Below are positions 1 through 6,192 of a stretch of 16,156 nt of DNA, piece by piece (within the stretch, counting starts at the first letter, position 1; every line of letters begins with the position of its first letter). A program made the position numbers and the translations under genes. The stretch is from Oscillospiraceae bacterium (GTDB lineage Bacteria > Bacillota_A > Clostridia > Oscillospirales > Oscillospiraceae), in contig JAFQDR010000241.1 of the NCBI GenBank assembly GCA_017415945.1, positions 1 to 16,156 of the forward strand, given 5' to 3'. Under the pieces are notes generated by a model, which searched no databases, had not been told where the DNA came from, and saw nothing but the letters and a program-made list of their open reading frames with translations.

Positions 1-94
1 CCGCCCAGTTGCCGACCTTTTCGCTGCGGCCGGTCAGGGCATTGTACATGGTAGTCTTACCGCTGTTGGGATTCCCCGCAAGGGCAATTCTCAT
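1..94 (-). CDS. feoB: Ferrous iron transporter FeoB, N-terminal fragment (cut by window edge)
   Basis: Only the first 31 residues are inside the window. They begin [20 protein letters not shown] and continue to VGNWA. This is the G1 (P-loop, GNPNSGKTT, residues 7-15) start of the FeoB GTPase domain, followed by the conserved LTG...VGNWAG stretch. FeoB is the inner-membrane Fe(II) transporter; its N-terminal G domain is cytosolic. The ATG at 92-94 has an AGGAGG ribosome binding site about 8 bases upstream on the minus strand. feoA lies upstream in the same orientation, 119 bases away. The rest of the protein, including the membrane part, cannot be seen. Identity is confident from the P-loop context and from the feoA neighbour. 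Confidence 0.93.
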   Translation of the reverse strand, partial: MRIALAGNPNSGKTTMYNALTGRSEKVGNWA

Positions 95-147
95 ATTGGG
101 TTCCTCCTATTAAATCTATTCTCCAAAAATGTTTCAACAAATTAAAC

Positions 148-163
148 GTTAGTTTTGACTAAC
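148..163. promoter_or_regulatory. Palindromic operator candidate between feoA and feoB (DtxR/IdeR/MntR-like)
   Basis: GTTAG-N6-CTAAC is a perfect inverted repeat (arms 148-152 and 159-163). It has the same TTAG-N6-CTAA core as the sites over the feoA promoter. It lies 54 bases upstream of the feoB start. I see no convincing -35/-10 pair beside it, so it may control an internal feoB promoter or be a second contact point for the regulator. Assignment to a metal-dependent DtxR-family repressor is inferred from the core resemblance to known DtxR/IdeR sites. Confidence 0.5.
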
Positions 164-213
164 AGGTGGTCGTGAGGACACTGCCTCACACATCCACAGG
201 GGGACCCTAAGGG

Positions 214-426
214 TCAGACGATAATGGCGGCTGCCAGCTGGCTGTCGATGTTGTAGCGGCCGTTTTTGATGGAAACGGTATAGCCGCCTCTGCGCTTTGC
301 GATGACGGTGATGGGCTCACCGCTGTAGCAGCCCAGAGAAAACAGGAATGCATTGAGCTCCTCGTCGTCGGTATCGATGGCGGAAACAATGTATTCCTTG
401 CCGATTTGTGCGCTTCTGAGATCCAT
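214..426 (-). CDS. feoA: Ferrous iron transport protein FeoA
   Basis: This encodes 70 residues, the usual size for stand-alone FeoA, a small cytosolic SH3-fold partner of FeoB needed for full Fe(II) uptake. Family features are the early IGKEYIVSAI strand, the LFSLGCYSGEPITVIAKRRGG block (the L-x-x-[LM]-G-[CI]-x-x-G signature) and the final strand ending in AAAIIV. The ATG at 424-426 is preceded on the minus strand by a GAGAGGG ribosome binding site. The gene is transcribed toward feoB, 119 bases downstream. Its promoter region (473-545) carries palindromes typical of metal-responsive repression. Nothing looks broken. Confidence 0.92.
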   Translation of the reverse strand: MDLRSAQIGKEYIVSAIDTDDEELNAFLFSLGCYSGEPITVIAKRRGGYTVSIKNGRYNIDSQLAAAIIV

Positions 427-472
427 ACAAAACCCTCTCTTTTCTAAACGGCAGGCTCAAGGACGGGTCTGC

Positions 473-490
473 TGTTAGCATATTCTAACA
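473..490. promoter_or_regulatory. Operator candidate at the feoA transcription start
   Basis: TGTTAG-CATATT-CTAACA is a perfect 6+6 inverted repeat with a 6-base centre, just downstream of the feoA -10 box. The TTAG-N6-CTAA core matches the general form of DtxR/IdeR/MntR-type operators. Its centre is 24 bases from the centre of the neighbouring site at 499-512. Metal-dependent repression of feo is the expected role; the regulator itself is not in this window. Confidence 0.6.
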
Positions 491-495
491 ATAGT

Positions 496-524
496 ATATT
501 AGTCTCTCCTAACCGAAAAGTCAA
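496..524 (-). promoter_or_regulatory. feoA promoter
   Basis: On the minus strand, TTGACT (-35, 519-524) and TAATAT (-10, 496-501) are separated by exactly 17 bases. The expected transcription start is near 489, about 63 bases before the feoA ATG. The spacer and -10 are overlapped by the palindrome at 499-512, and the start-site region by the palindrome at 473-490. Confidence 0.7.
499..512. promoter_or_regulatory. Operator candidate within the feoA promoter spacer
   Basis: TTAG-TCTCTC-CTAA is a 4+4 inverted repeat with a 6-base centre. It overlaps the -10 box and the downstream part of the 17-base spacer of the feoA promoter, so binding here would block RNA polymerase. The half-sites are the same as those at 473-490 and 148-163. 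A looser relative, TGTTA-GCCT-TAACA at 532-545, sits just upstream of the -35. Confidence 0.55.
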
Positions 525-707
525 CAGAAAATGTTAGCCTTAACAAACTTCGGCGGAATTGCCAAAATATGGATTGTGCGCTATCAAATCCTTGCGCGAA
601 ATGACAGAGGAGCGGATGCCCCCGGGGGTGCGAGAGCCCGCGGACAACTGTGACAATTATTAAACATGGAAACTTATGGGAGACAGCGAAAAAACCCGCT
701 AAAAACA

Positions 708-736
708 TTGCTTTTTGACATATACAATGATACAAT
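708..736 (+). promoter_or_regulatory. Promoter of the ABC importer
   Basis: TTGCTT (-35, 708-713) and TACAAT (-10, 731-736) are 17 bases apart, about 54 bases before the start codon of the binding-protein gene. A second TACAAT (724-729) and a TTGACA (715-720) lie inside the spacer but are not spaced well with a partner. No TTAG-N6-CTAA operator is seen here, so the importer does not obviously share the feo control. The remaining 548-700 stretch between the two promoters holds only a CCCCCGGGGG palindrome (619-628) that I cannot assign. Confidence 0.55.
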
Positions 737-790
737 CAAAAAGAACAATTTAATATTGGAAGTTCAATTGATACAAAAAAGGAGAAAACC

Positions 791-2359
791 ATGAACAAAG
801 GATTCAAAAAAATCATCCTGATGGTTTTGGCGTTTGCCATGACTGTTTCACTGTGCGCCTGCGCAGGAGGCAAGGATAATTCTTCCGCTGACACGATTGA
901 AGCTCCCGAGAGGGCTGCGACCAATGAGATCAACGTCGCGATCCCTCAGGACTTGGACGACAGTCTTGACCCCCATATGTCTGTGGCGGCAGGAACCAGA
1001 GAAGTCAACTTTAACATTTTCGAAGGCCTTTTGAAGGTCGCATCTGACAGCAACATTGTGCCTGCAGTTGCCGAAAAGTGGGAAGTGAGCCCCGATGGTA
1101 CCGCATACAGCTTCACCATTCGTGAGGGCGTCAAGTTCCACAATGGCGATATTGTGACTGCGGACGATGTTGTTTTTTCTATTTCCCGCTGTGCAGGTAT
1201 GCTGGATGACAATTACTACAGTGCCGCAGGCACTCTGGAAGGCATCGAGTCTGTGAAGAAGACCGATGACCGCACCGTTGTCATTACCCTGAAGGCTCCC
1301 AATGCGGAGTTCCCCAGCTATCTGGCTACCACCAACGCAGCCATCATTCCCGAAGACTATGCGGATCAGGCCACCGCTCCCGTTGGCACCGGTCCCTTTA
1401 AGTTCGTATCCCGCAGCCCCCAGGAAAACTTCATCATGGAACGCTTTGATGACTACTGGGGCGAAAAGGCAAAGCTGCAGAAGGTCAACTATCTGATCAT
1501 CGAAGCAGGCAGCTGGGTCATGAGCCTCAAGAGCGGCGCTATTGATATGGTGGCACATATGACTGCCGACCAGGTCAAGAGCGTAGAGGATATGTACGTC
1601 ATCGAAAAGGACACCATGAAGCTGGTGCAGGCGATGTACCTGAACCATAAGTTCGAGCCCTTCTCCGATGTTCGTGTCCGTCAGGCACTGTGCTATGCAG
1701 TGGACAAGCAGATGGTCACCGATTTCGTTCTGGACGGCTACGGCGTTCCCATCGGCTCCAGCATGTTCCCCGCCTTTGAGCGCTACTTCATGCCCGAGCT
1801 CACCGATTACTACACTCAGGATATCGAAAAGGCAAAGGCTCTGCTGGCAGAGGCGGGCTATGAAAACGGCTTTGAATTTACTCTGACCGTTCCCTCCAAC
1901 TACCCTCAGCACGTGCAGACCGGTGAGGTTCTGGCGGAAATGCTGAAGGCCATCGGCGTGACCGCAAAGATCCAGCAGGTAGAATGGACCACCTGGACAG
2001 GCGATATTTATGCAAACAGAAACTTCGAGGCTACCATTGTGGGCTTCGATGCTTCCACTCTGACCGCAAGCTCCCTGCTGCAGCGCTGGGTATCCGACTA
2101 CGGCAAGAACATGATCAACTTCAGCAATGCCGAATATGACGAGCTGTACGCACAGGCTGTGGTCTGCGCCGATATGGACGAGCAGACCGAGCTGTTCAAG
2201 CGTATGCTGACCATCCTCACCGAGGAGGCAGCCAACGTCTACATTCAGGATATGTACGATATGGTAGCGGTGAACCCCTATCTGGACGGCCTGCAGTTCT
2301 ACCCCATGTACGTTCTGGATCTGACCACCGTGCACTGGACCGAAACCTCCAAGAAGTAA
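791..2359 (+). CDS. ABC importer substrate-binding lipoprotein, peptide/nickel family (SBP_bac_5)
   Basis: This 522-residue extracytoplasmic binding protein is of the DppA/OppA/NikA family, at the typical length. The N-terminus has a charged start, a hydrophobic stretch (about residues 8-21) and the lipobox LCAC with Cys24 as the likely lipidated residue, so the protein is probably tethered to the outer face of the membrane. Family hallmarks follow: LDPHMS..TREVNFNIFEGL, VAEKWEVSPDGTAYSFTIREGVKFHNGD near residues 90-120, VGTGPFKF near 200, and the VRQALCYAVDK block near 300. A GGAG ribosome binding site (781-784) precedes the ATG. The ligand cannot be read from the sequence; peptides are the commonest for this family, and nickel or nickel chelates are possible. 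The permease and ATPase genes follow after a hairpin-rich gap, which may let this protein be made in excess. Confidence 0.9.
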   Translation: MNKGFKKIILMVLAFAMTVSLCACAGGKDNSSADTIEAPERAATNEINVAIPQDLDDSLDPHMSVAAGTREVNFNIFEGLLKVASDSNIVPAVAEKWEVSPDGTAYSFTIREGVKFHNGDIVTADDVVFSISRCAGMLDDNYYSAAGTLEGIESVKKTDDRTVVITLKAPNAEFPSYLATTNAAIIPEDYADQATAPVGTGPFKFVSRSPQENFIMERFDDYWGEKAKLQKVNYLIIEAGSWVMSLKSGAIDMVAHMTADQVKSVEDMYVIEKDTMKLVQAMYLNHKFEPFSDVRVRQALCYAVDKQMVTDFVLDGYGVPIGSSMFPAFERYFMPELTDYYTQDIEKAKALLAEAGYENGFEFTLTVPSNYPQHVQTGEVLAEMLKAIGVTAKIQQVEWTTWTGDIYANRNFEATIVGFDASTLTASSLLQRWVSDYGKNMINFSNAEYDELYAQAVVCADMDEQTELFKRMLTILTEEAANVYIQDMYDMVAVNPYLDGLQFYPMYVLDLTTVHWTETSKK

Positions 2360-2365
2360 TTACCT

Positions 2366-2394
2366 TCGATTGCGGGCTGAAAGCCCGCAATCGA
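2366..2394 (+). terminator. Strong hairpin after the binding-protein gene (attenuator or mRNA-stabilising)
   Basis: A perfect 13-base-pair stem (2366-2378 with 2382-2394) with a GAA loop starts 6 bases after the stop codon. No run of T follows, so it is not a standard intrinsic terminator. In binding-protein importers, a hairpin at this place often protects the upstream message or reduces read-through into the permeases. That role is inferred. Confidence 0.55.
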
Positions 2395-2396
2395 GA

Positions 2397-2613
2397 TTGT
2401 CCCCGCCTTTGCGGCGATGGACTTGCAGCCCTGCTGCGCGCATAGTTTGCCTGCTGTTGGCAGTCAAATTCAATACTTGCAGTGCTATTTGTATTTTTCA
2501 CTTCGCACATGTCGGCGTGAAAAATAGATTGAATTTAAATTTCGTCCTTACGGACGAAACTCTGCGAGGCTATTTCTACGCTATGGGCTCCCCTATACAG
2601 GGGAGCTTAGCGT
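2397..2613. repeat. Hairpin-mosaic intergenic element between binding protein and permeases
   Basis: Three further inverted repeats follow the first hairpin. (1) A long interrupted stem pairs 2466-2474 with 2528-2536 and 2492-2501 with 2517-2526, with a 17-base bulge. (2) TTTCGTCC-TTAC-GGACGAAA spans 2540-2559. (3) ACGCTA (2578-2583) plus GCTCCCC (2587-2593) pair with GGGGAGC (2600-2606) plus TAGCGT (2608-2613). The GCTCCCC/GGGGAGC stem recurs at 14881-14900. I see no protein-coding sequence here. It looks like an inserted intergenic repeat; boundaries are uncertain. Confidence 0.55.
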
Positions 2614-2631
2614 TGTTATACGGAATGTAGG

Positions 2632-2731
2632 TGCGGAGAATTGTTTGGGGTGAACCGAAGGAAGGCGATCGCTGCAATGAGCTCCGCAAATCGATACCGG
2701 GAACAAACGGAACGATTCGCAAAATCCCGGT
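2632..2731 (+). promoter_or_regulatory. Possible structured leader upstream of the first permease gene
   Basis: GCGGAG (2633-2638) can pair with CTCCGC (2682-2687), and ACCGGGA (2696-2702) with TCCCGGT (2725-2731). The second stem ends two bases before the GAGGTG ribosome binding site of the permease. The segment also contains the CGATACCG motif (2692-2699) that recurs at 9017 and 9086. It does not match a riboswitch class that I can recognise. The reading frame is open through part of this stretch, but the predicted residues have no permease character. Confidence 0.35.
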
Positions 2732-2744
2732 GCGAGGTGAAACT

Positions 2745-3686
2745 ATGAAATACTATGTAAAAAAGATAATAACCCTTGCGGTGACCCTGTTCGGGGTATC
2801 TCTGCTGGCCTTCTGGGCCTTCCATGTGATCCCCGGGGACGCAGCCACCAACATCCTCGGTACGGAGGCTACTCCCGAAAAGCTGGAAGCACTGCGGGAA
2901 CAGCTGGGACTGAACCGTCCTTTCTTCGTCCAGTATTTTGACTGGCTGCGGAGCTTCCTGTTCGGGGATATGGGCATGAGCTACAGCTACAGCATGTCCG
3001 TGAAGGATTTGGTCATGCCCAAGCTGCCCATTACCGCTGTGCTGACTTTGATGAGCTTCCTCATCATTGTGGTCATCTCCATCCCTCTCGGGGTGTGGCA
3101 GGGCAAGCACGCAGGGGAGCTGCCCGATGCCGCTGTGGGTGTGCTGGGTCAGGTCATTATGAGCTTCCCTCCCTTCTTCCTTGGGATGCTGTTTACTCTG
3201 ATCTTCGGCCTGATGCTGGAGCTGTTTACCCAAGGTGCCTTTGTGAACTATACGGAGGACCCTGCGGGCTTCCTGCGATATCTGTTCTTCCCTGCATTGG
3301 CCATTGCCCTGCCCAAGACCGCCATGGCCACCAAGCTCCTGCGCTCCTCTGTGCTGGTGGAGCTGAAGCAGGACTATGTGCGCACCGCTCGCTCCCGTGG
3401 CAGAAAGTTCAATTCCGTGCTGCTGACCCATGTGCTGCGCAACGCACTGATCCCCGTGCTGACCTTCTTTGCCACCTGCATCCCCGAGATCGCGGCGGGC
3501 AGCATCATCATCGAGCAGGTGTTCTCCATTCCCGGCATCGGACGTCTGCTGCTGACCTCCATTATGAACCGTGACTTCCCCGTGGTGCAGGCCATTGTGG
3601 TGATGATGGCGGCTCTGGTGGTTATCGTCAACTTCATCACCGACCTGCTGTATCAGGTCATCGACCCGAGAATCAAGGTGCAGTGA
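2745..3686 (+). CDS. ABC importer permease 1 (DppB/OppB/NikB type)
   Basis: This 313-residue inner-membrane permease is of the binding-protein-dependent transport family. I start it at ATG 2745 (MKYYVKKIITLAVTL) because GAGGTG at 2734-2739 is well placed and the family begins with exactly this short charged tip plus first membrane helix (about residues 8-28). The open frame extends upstream to 2631, but those 38 residues are unlike the family. The classic VIPGD motif follows the first helix, with REQLGLNRPFFVQYFDWL after it. Several membrane helices and the cytoplasmic EAA loop DYVRTARSRGRKFNSVLLTH come later, and the C-terminus VIDPRIK is typical. The next permease starts one base after the stop codon, so translation is coupled. 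Confidence 0.9.
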   Translation: MKYYVKKIITLAVTLFGVSLLAFWAFHVIPGDAATNILGTEATPEKLEALREQLGLNRPFFVQYFDWLRSFLFGDMGMSYSYSMSVKDLVMPKLPITAVLTLMSFLIIVVISIPLGVWQGKHAGELPDAAVGVLGQVIMSFPPFFLGMLFTLIFGLMLELFTQGAFVNYTEDPAGFLRYLFFPALAIALPKTAMATKLLRSSVLVELKQDYVRTARSRGRKFNSVLLTHVLRNALIPVLTFFATCIPEIAAGSIIIEQVFSIPGIGRLLLTSIMNRDFPVVQAIVVMMAALVVIVNFITDLLYQVIDPRIKVQ

Positions 3687-3687
3687 T

Positions 3688-4491
3688 ATGAAGAAAACAA
3701 CCAATTGGAATTTGCGCATCGGCGGCATCATCACTGCCGTTCTGGTGCTGATGATCCTCGTTGGTGCCGTGTGGACCCCCTACGACCCCAACGCCATGTC
3801 CAATGCGGACAAAATGATGGGCCCCTGTCTTGCCCATCCTTTCGGTACCGACAACTTCGGCCGCGACATGTTCTCCCGTGTGCTGGAGGGCGGCGGCACC
3901 AGCCTGTTTATCGCCTTCTGCACCGTAGCCATCGGTGTGGTGGTTGGCATCATCATCGGCAGCCTCACAGGCTACTACGGCGGCTGGGTGGATGAGCTGC
4001 TCATGCGCGTCAGCGATGCCATCGCGGCCTTTCCCAGCATCCTGTTGGCACTGGTGGTGGTCAGCGTATTCGGCGCAGGCAAGTATAAAATTATTCTCAC
4101 ACTGGGGATTTTGTTCATCCCCAGCTTCTCCCGTATCGTCCGCGGTGAGTTCGCAAAGGAGCGCACCAAGGACTATGTACAAAATGCCCGCATCATGGGC
4201 GCAAGTCCCTTCCGCATCCTGTTCGCCCACATCCTGCCCAATGTGCAGAATGTGCTGCTGAGCTCCGTTGCCATCGGCTTCAACAATGCGGTGTTGGCGG
4301 AGGCCTCAATGAGCTACCTGTCCATGGGTGTGCAGCCACCCGATGCCAGCTTGGGGCGTATGCTGTCCGAGGCACAGGGTACCTTGTTCACCACCCCTTG
4401 GTGCGCGGTGTTCACAGGGGTGTTTATCGTGCTGCTGATTTTGGGCTTTACCCTGCTGGGGCAGGGCTTCCAGGAAAAGGAGGTTGGCTGA
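3688..4491 (+). CDS. ABC importer permease 2 (DppC/OppC/NikC type)
   Basis: This 267-residue permease is the partner of the preceding gene. A first membrane helix (about residues 11-29) is followed by the family marker TPYDPN, then HPFGTDNFGRDMFSRVLEGGGTSL, the standard entry to the transport domain of DppC-like proteins. Four to five more helices follow. The EAA loop is near KDYVQNARIMGASPFRILFAHILPN, and MSYLSMGVQPPDASLGRML near the end is also characteristic. Length is slightly short for the family, within range of NikC. The stop codon overlaps the ATG of the next gene by one base (TGATG at 4489-4493), indicating translational coupling. Confidence 0.9.
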   Translation: MKKTTNWNLRIGGIITAVLVLMILVGAVWTPYDPNAMSNADKMMGPCLAHPFGTDNFGRDMFSRVLEGGGTSLFIAFCTVAIGVVVGIIIGSLTGYYGGWVDELLMRVSDAIAAFPSILLALVVVSVFGAGKYKIILTLGILFIPSFSRIVRGEFAKERTKDYVQNARIMGASPFRILFAHILPNVQNVLLSSVAIGFNNAVLAEASMSYLSMGVQPPDASLGRMLSEAQGTLFTTPWCAVFTGVFIVLLILGFTLLGQGFQEKEVG

Positions 4492-5279
4492 TGGTTCGTG
4501 TACGTAATTTGAAGCTGATTTTTTCCGACCACGGAGAGCCCGAGGAAGTTGTTCACGGTATCAGCTTCGATATCCATGACGGCGAGATCGTGGGTATCGT
4601 CGGGGAAAGCGGCAGCGGCAAGACCCAGACCGCACTGGCTATGGCGGGGCTTAGTCCCCGTCACGCAAAGATGGAGGGGGAAATCTCCATCGACGGCAAG
4701 AACCTTGTGGACATGAACCGCAACCAGCTTCGTGCCATGCAGGGCAGCGAGATCGCCATGGTGTTTCAGGAACCCATGACCAGTCTGAATCCCACCATGC
4801 GCATCGGAAAGCAGGTGGAGGAGGCCCTTGCCATCCACACCAAGCTGAGCAAGGCAGAGCGAAAGGCACTGGCACTGCAGGCTATGAAGGATGTGGAAAT
4901 CCCCGACGTGGAACGCTCCTATCGCAAGTACCCCCATGAAATGAGCGGCGGCCAGCGGCAGCGTGTCATGATCGCAAGTGCCATCATCGGCAGTCCCAAG
5001 CTGCTGATCGCGGACGAGCCCACCACTGCGCTGGACGTGACCATTCAGGCGGAGATTTTGAAGCTGCTGCAAAAGCTCAATCGGGAAAAGGGCATGAGCA
5101 TTCTGTTCATCTCCCATGACCTGCGTGTGATCCGCAAGCTGTGCAGCCGTGTCATTGTCATGAACCGAGGGGTGATCGTGGAGGAAGGCCCTGTGGAGGA
5201 AGTGTTCAACCACCCCAAGGATGACTATACCAAGAAGCTGATCGCTTCCATTCCTGTGAGAAGGAGGGCGGCTGAATGA
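4491..5279 (+). CDS. ABC importer ATPase 1 (DppD/NikD type, short form)
   Basis: This 262-residue cytosolic ATPase energises the importer. I start it at ATG 4491 ([11 protein letters not shown]), which overlaps the previous stop and has an AGGAGG ribosome binding site about 6 bases upstream; an upstream in-frame start at 4398 would lie inside the permease gene. Motifs in order are Walker A GESGSGKT (about residues 37-44), Q-loop [11 protein letters not shown], signature MSGGQRQR, Walker [13 protein letters not shown] and H-loop FISHD. DppD/OppD proteins are usually near 330 residues with a C-terminal oligopeptide-transporter extension. This one stops soon after the core, like NikD. It overlaps the next gene by 4 bases (ATGA). 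Confidence 0.92.
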   Translation: MVRVRNLKLIFSDHGEPEEVVHGISFDIHDGEIVGIVGESGSGKTQTALAMAGLSPRHAKMEGEISIDGKNLVDMNRNQLRAMQGSEIAMVFQEPMTSLNPTMRIGKQVEEALAIHTKLSKAERKALALQAMKDVEIPDVERSYRKYPHEMSGGQRQRVMIASAIIGSPKLLIADEPTTALDVTIQAEILKLLQKLNREKGMSILFISHDLRVIRKLCSRVIVMNRGVIVEEGPVEEVFNHPKDDYTKKLIASIPVRRRAAE

Positions 5280-5983
5280 GTCTGCTGGAAGTCAAGAATC
5301 TGAATGTATACTATAAGGAAGGCCGTACCCGCCGACAGGTGCTCCATAATGTGAGCTTTGAAGTAAACGAGGGGGAAATCCTCGGTCTGGTAGGGGAATC
5401 GGGCTGCGGCAAAACCACCCTGTCCCGTGCCATTCTGGGCATCAATAAGGATTGGGACGGCACCATCACCCTGAATGACGAGCGTCCCCGTATGGTGTTT
5501 CAGGATCCCGCGGCATCTCTGAACCCCGCCAAGAGCATCGGCTGGATTTTGGAGGAGCCCCTCCGCAACGCAGGGGTGGATAAGGCCACCCGCCGTAAGC
5601 TGGCGGAGGAAATGCTGTGCAAGGTTGGGCTCAACGAGCGTTTTTATAACCGCAAGCCCCGTGAATTGAGCGGCGGTCAGCGGCAGCGTGTGGGCATCGG
5701 GGCGGCTATCATCGGCAATCCCAAGTTCGTTATTGCGGACGAGCCCGTGTCCGCTCTGGATGTAACCATTCAGGCGGAGATCTTGAAGCTGCTGGTGGAG
5801 CTGAAGAAGGAGCTGGGCCTGAGCTACCTGTTCATCAGCCATGATATGGACGTGGTCTGGCAGATTTGCGACCGTGTCATGGTTATGAAGGACGGGGAAG
5901 TGGTGGAATACGGCACCAGAGATCAGGTGTTCGACCACCCCAAGCATGAATATACCAAGAAGCTGCTTGCGGCAAGTGAATAA
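5276..5983 (+). CDS. ABC importer ATPase 2 (DppF/NikE type, short form)
   Basis: This 235-residue second ATPase pairs with the preceding one to form the asymmetric nucleotide-binding dimer of peptide/nickel importers. Motifs are Walker A GESGCGKT (about residues 39-46), Q-loop [12 protein letters not shown], signature [12 protein letters not shown], Walker [13 protein letters not shown] and the switch histidine in [10 protein letters not shown]. The protein ends at [15 protein letters not shown] without the cysteine-containing C-terminal tail seen in many DppF/OppF proteins. It is the last gene of the importer, with a strong terminator 3 bases after the stop codon. Confidence 0.92.
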   Translation: MSLLEVKNLNVYYKEGRTRRQVLHNVSFEVNEGEILGLVGESGCGKTTLSRAILGINKDWDGTITLNDERPRMVFQDPAASLNPAKSIGWILEEPLRNAGVDKATRRKLAEEMLCKVGLNERFYNRKPRELSGGQRQRVGIGAAIIGNPKFVIADEPVSALDVTIQAEILKLLVELKKELGLSYLFISHDMDVVWQICDRVMVMKDGEVVEYGTRDQVFDHPKHEYTKKLLAASE

Positions 5984-5986
5984 TGA

Positions 5987-6016
5987 AAAAGGCAGACCGA
6001 ATGTGGTCTGCCTTTT
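5987..6016 (+). terminator. Intrinsic terminator of the ABC importer operon
   Basis: AAAAGGCAGACC (5987-5998) pairs perfectly with GGTCTGCCTTTT (6005-6016) around a 6-base loop, giving a 12-base-pair stem with a terminal T run. The A run on the other side means that it could also act on the minus strand. Confidence 0.85.
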
Positions 6017-6038
6017 GCTGTACCACTAATTCCGCATT

Positions 6039-6060
6039 CGTAGGGAGCATCGAGGACGAT
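6039..6060. repeat. Short GTAGGG-type palindromic repeat (partial copy)
   Basis: CGTAGGGAGCATCG-AGGA-CGAT resembles the sequence at the right edge of the window (CGTAGGAAGCGTCG-TCCC-CGACGCT, 16128-16151). Both have a CGTAGG head followed by a small hairpin of GATG/GACG character. It belongs to the loose family of GTAGGG repeats also seen at 8914-8988 and 12635-12714. Confidence 0.4.
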
Positions 6061-6148
6061 GGCAGTGTGTTTTGATGGGGGGAATAAAAAATTTCCGCGT
6101 CAGCCGAAAAATCGACAAGAAAGGACTTTTCCTGAAACAAATATATAG

Positions 6149-6154
6149 TATAAT
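6149..6154 (+). promoter_or_regulatory. Probable -10 box of the GH3-like gene
   Basis: TATAAT is a perfect -10 consensus, 38 bases before the GTG start at 6193. The -35 is weak (CTTTTC at 17 bases spacing, 6126-6131). As the gene is isolated between two terminators, a promoter is needed here. Confidence 0.45.
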
Positions 6155-6192
6155 ACGTCTATAAGTGTGTTTGGGGAAAGGGGGAGAGTGCT

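Noticed and set aside
203..215. Near-palindrome GACCCTAAGGGTC over the feoA stop as a terminator
   Set aside because: The stem is short and no T run follows on the minus strand, so termination between feoA and feoB is not supported.
619..628. CCCCCGGGGG palindrome in the feoA/importer intergenic region
   Set aside because: It has no loop, no T run and no second copy in the window; no function can be supported.
848..2335. A 495-codon minus-strand open frame inside the binding-protein gene
   Set aside because: It mirrors the sense gene, has no domain or ribosome binding context that I can support, and the sense strand carries clear SBP_bac_5 motifs.
2631..2744. N-terminal extension of the first permease from GTG 2631
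   Set aside because: The 38 extra residues are unlike the family and overlap paired RNA segments; ATG 2745 has a good ribosome binding site and the usual N-terminus.
2632..2744. A known riboswitch (NiCo, cobalamin or T-box) before the permease genes
   Set aside because: Stems are possible, but I could not find the conserved boxes of any of these classes; a covariance-model search would be needed.
4398..4490. Upstream start for the first ATPase
   Set aside because: It would lie within the permease gene; ATG 4491 has AGGAGG and the normal start of the ATPase fold.
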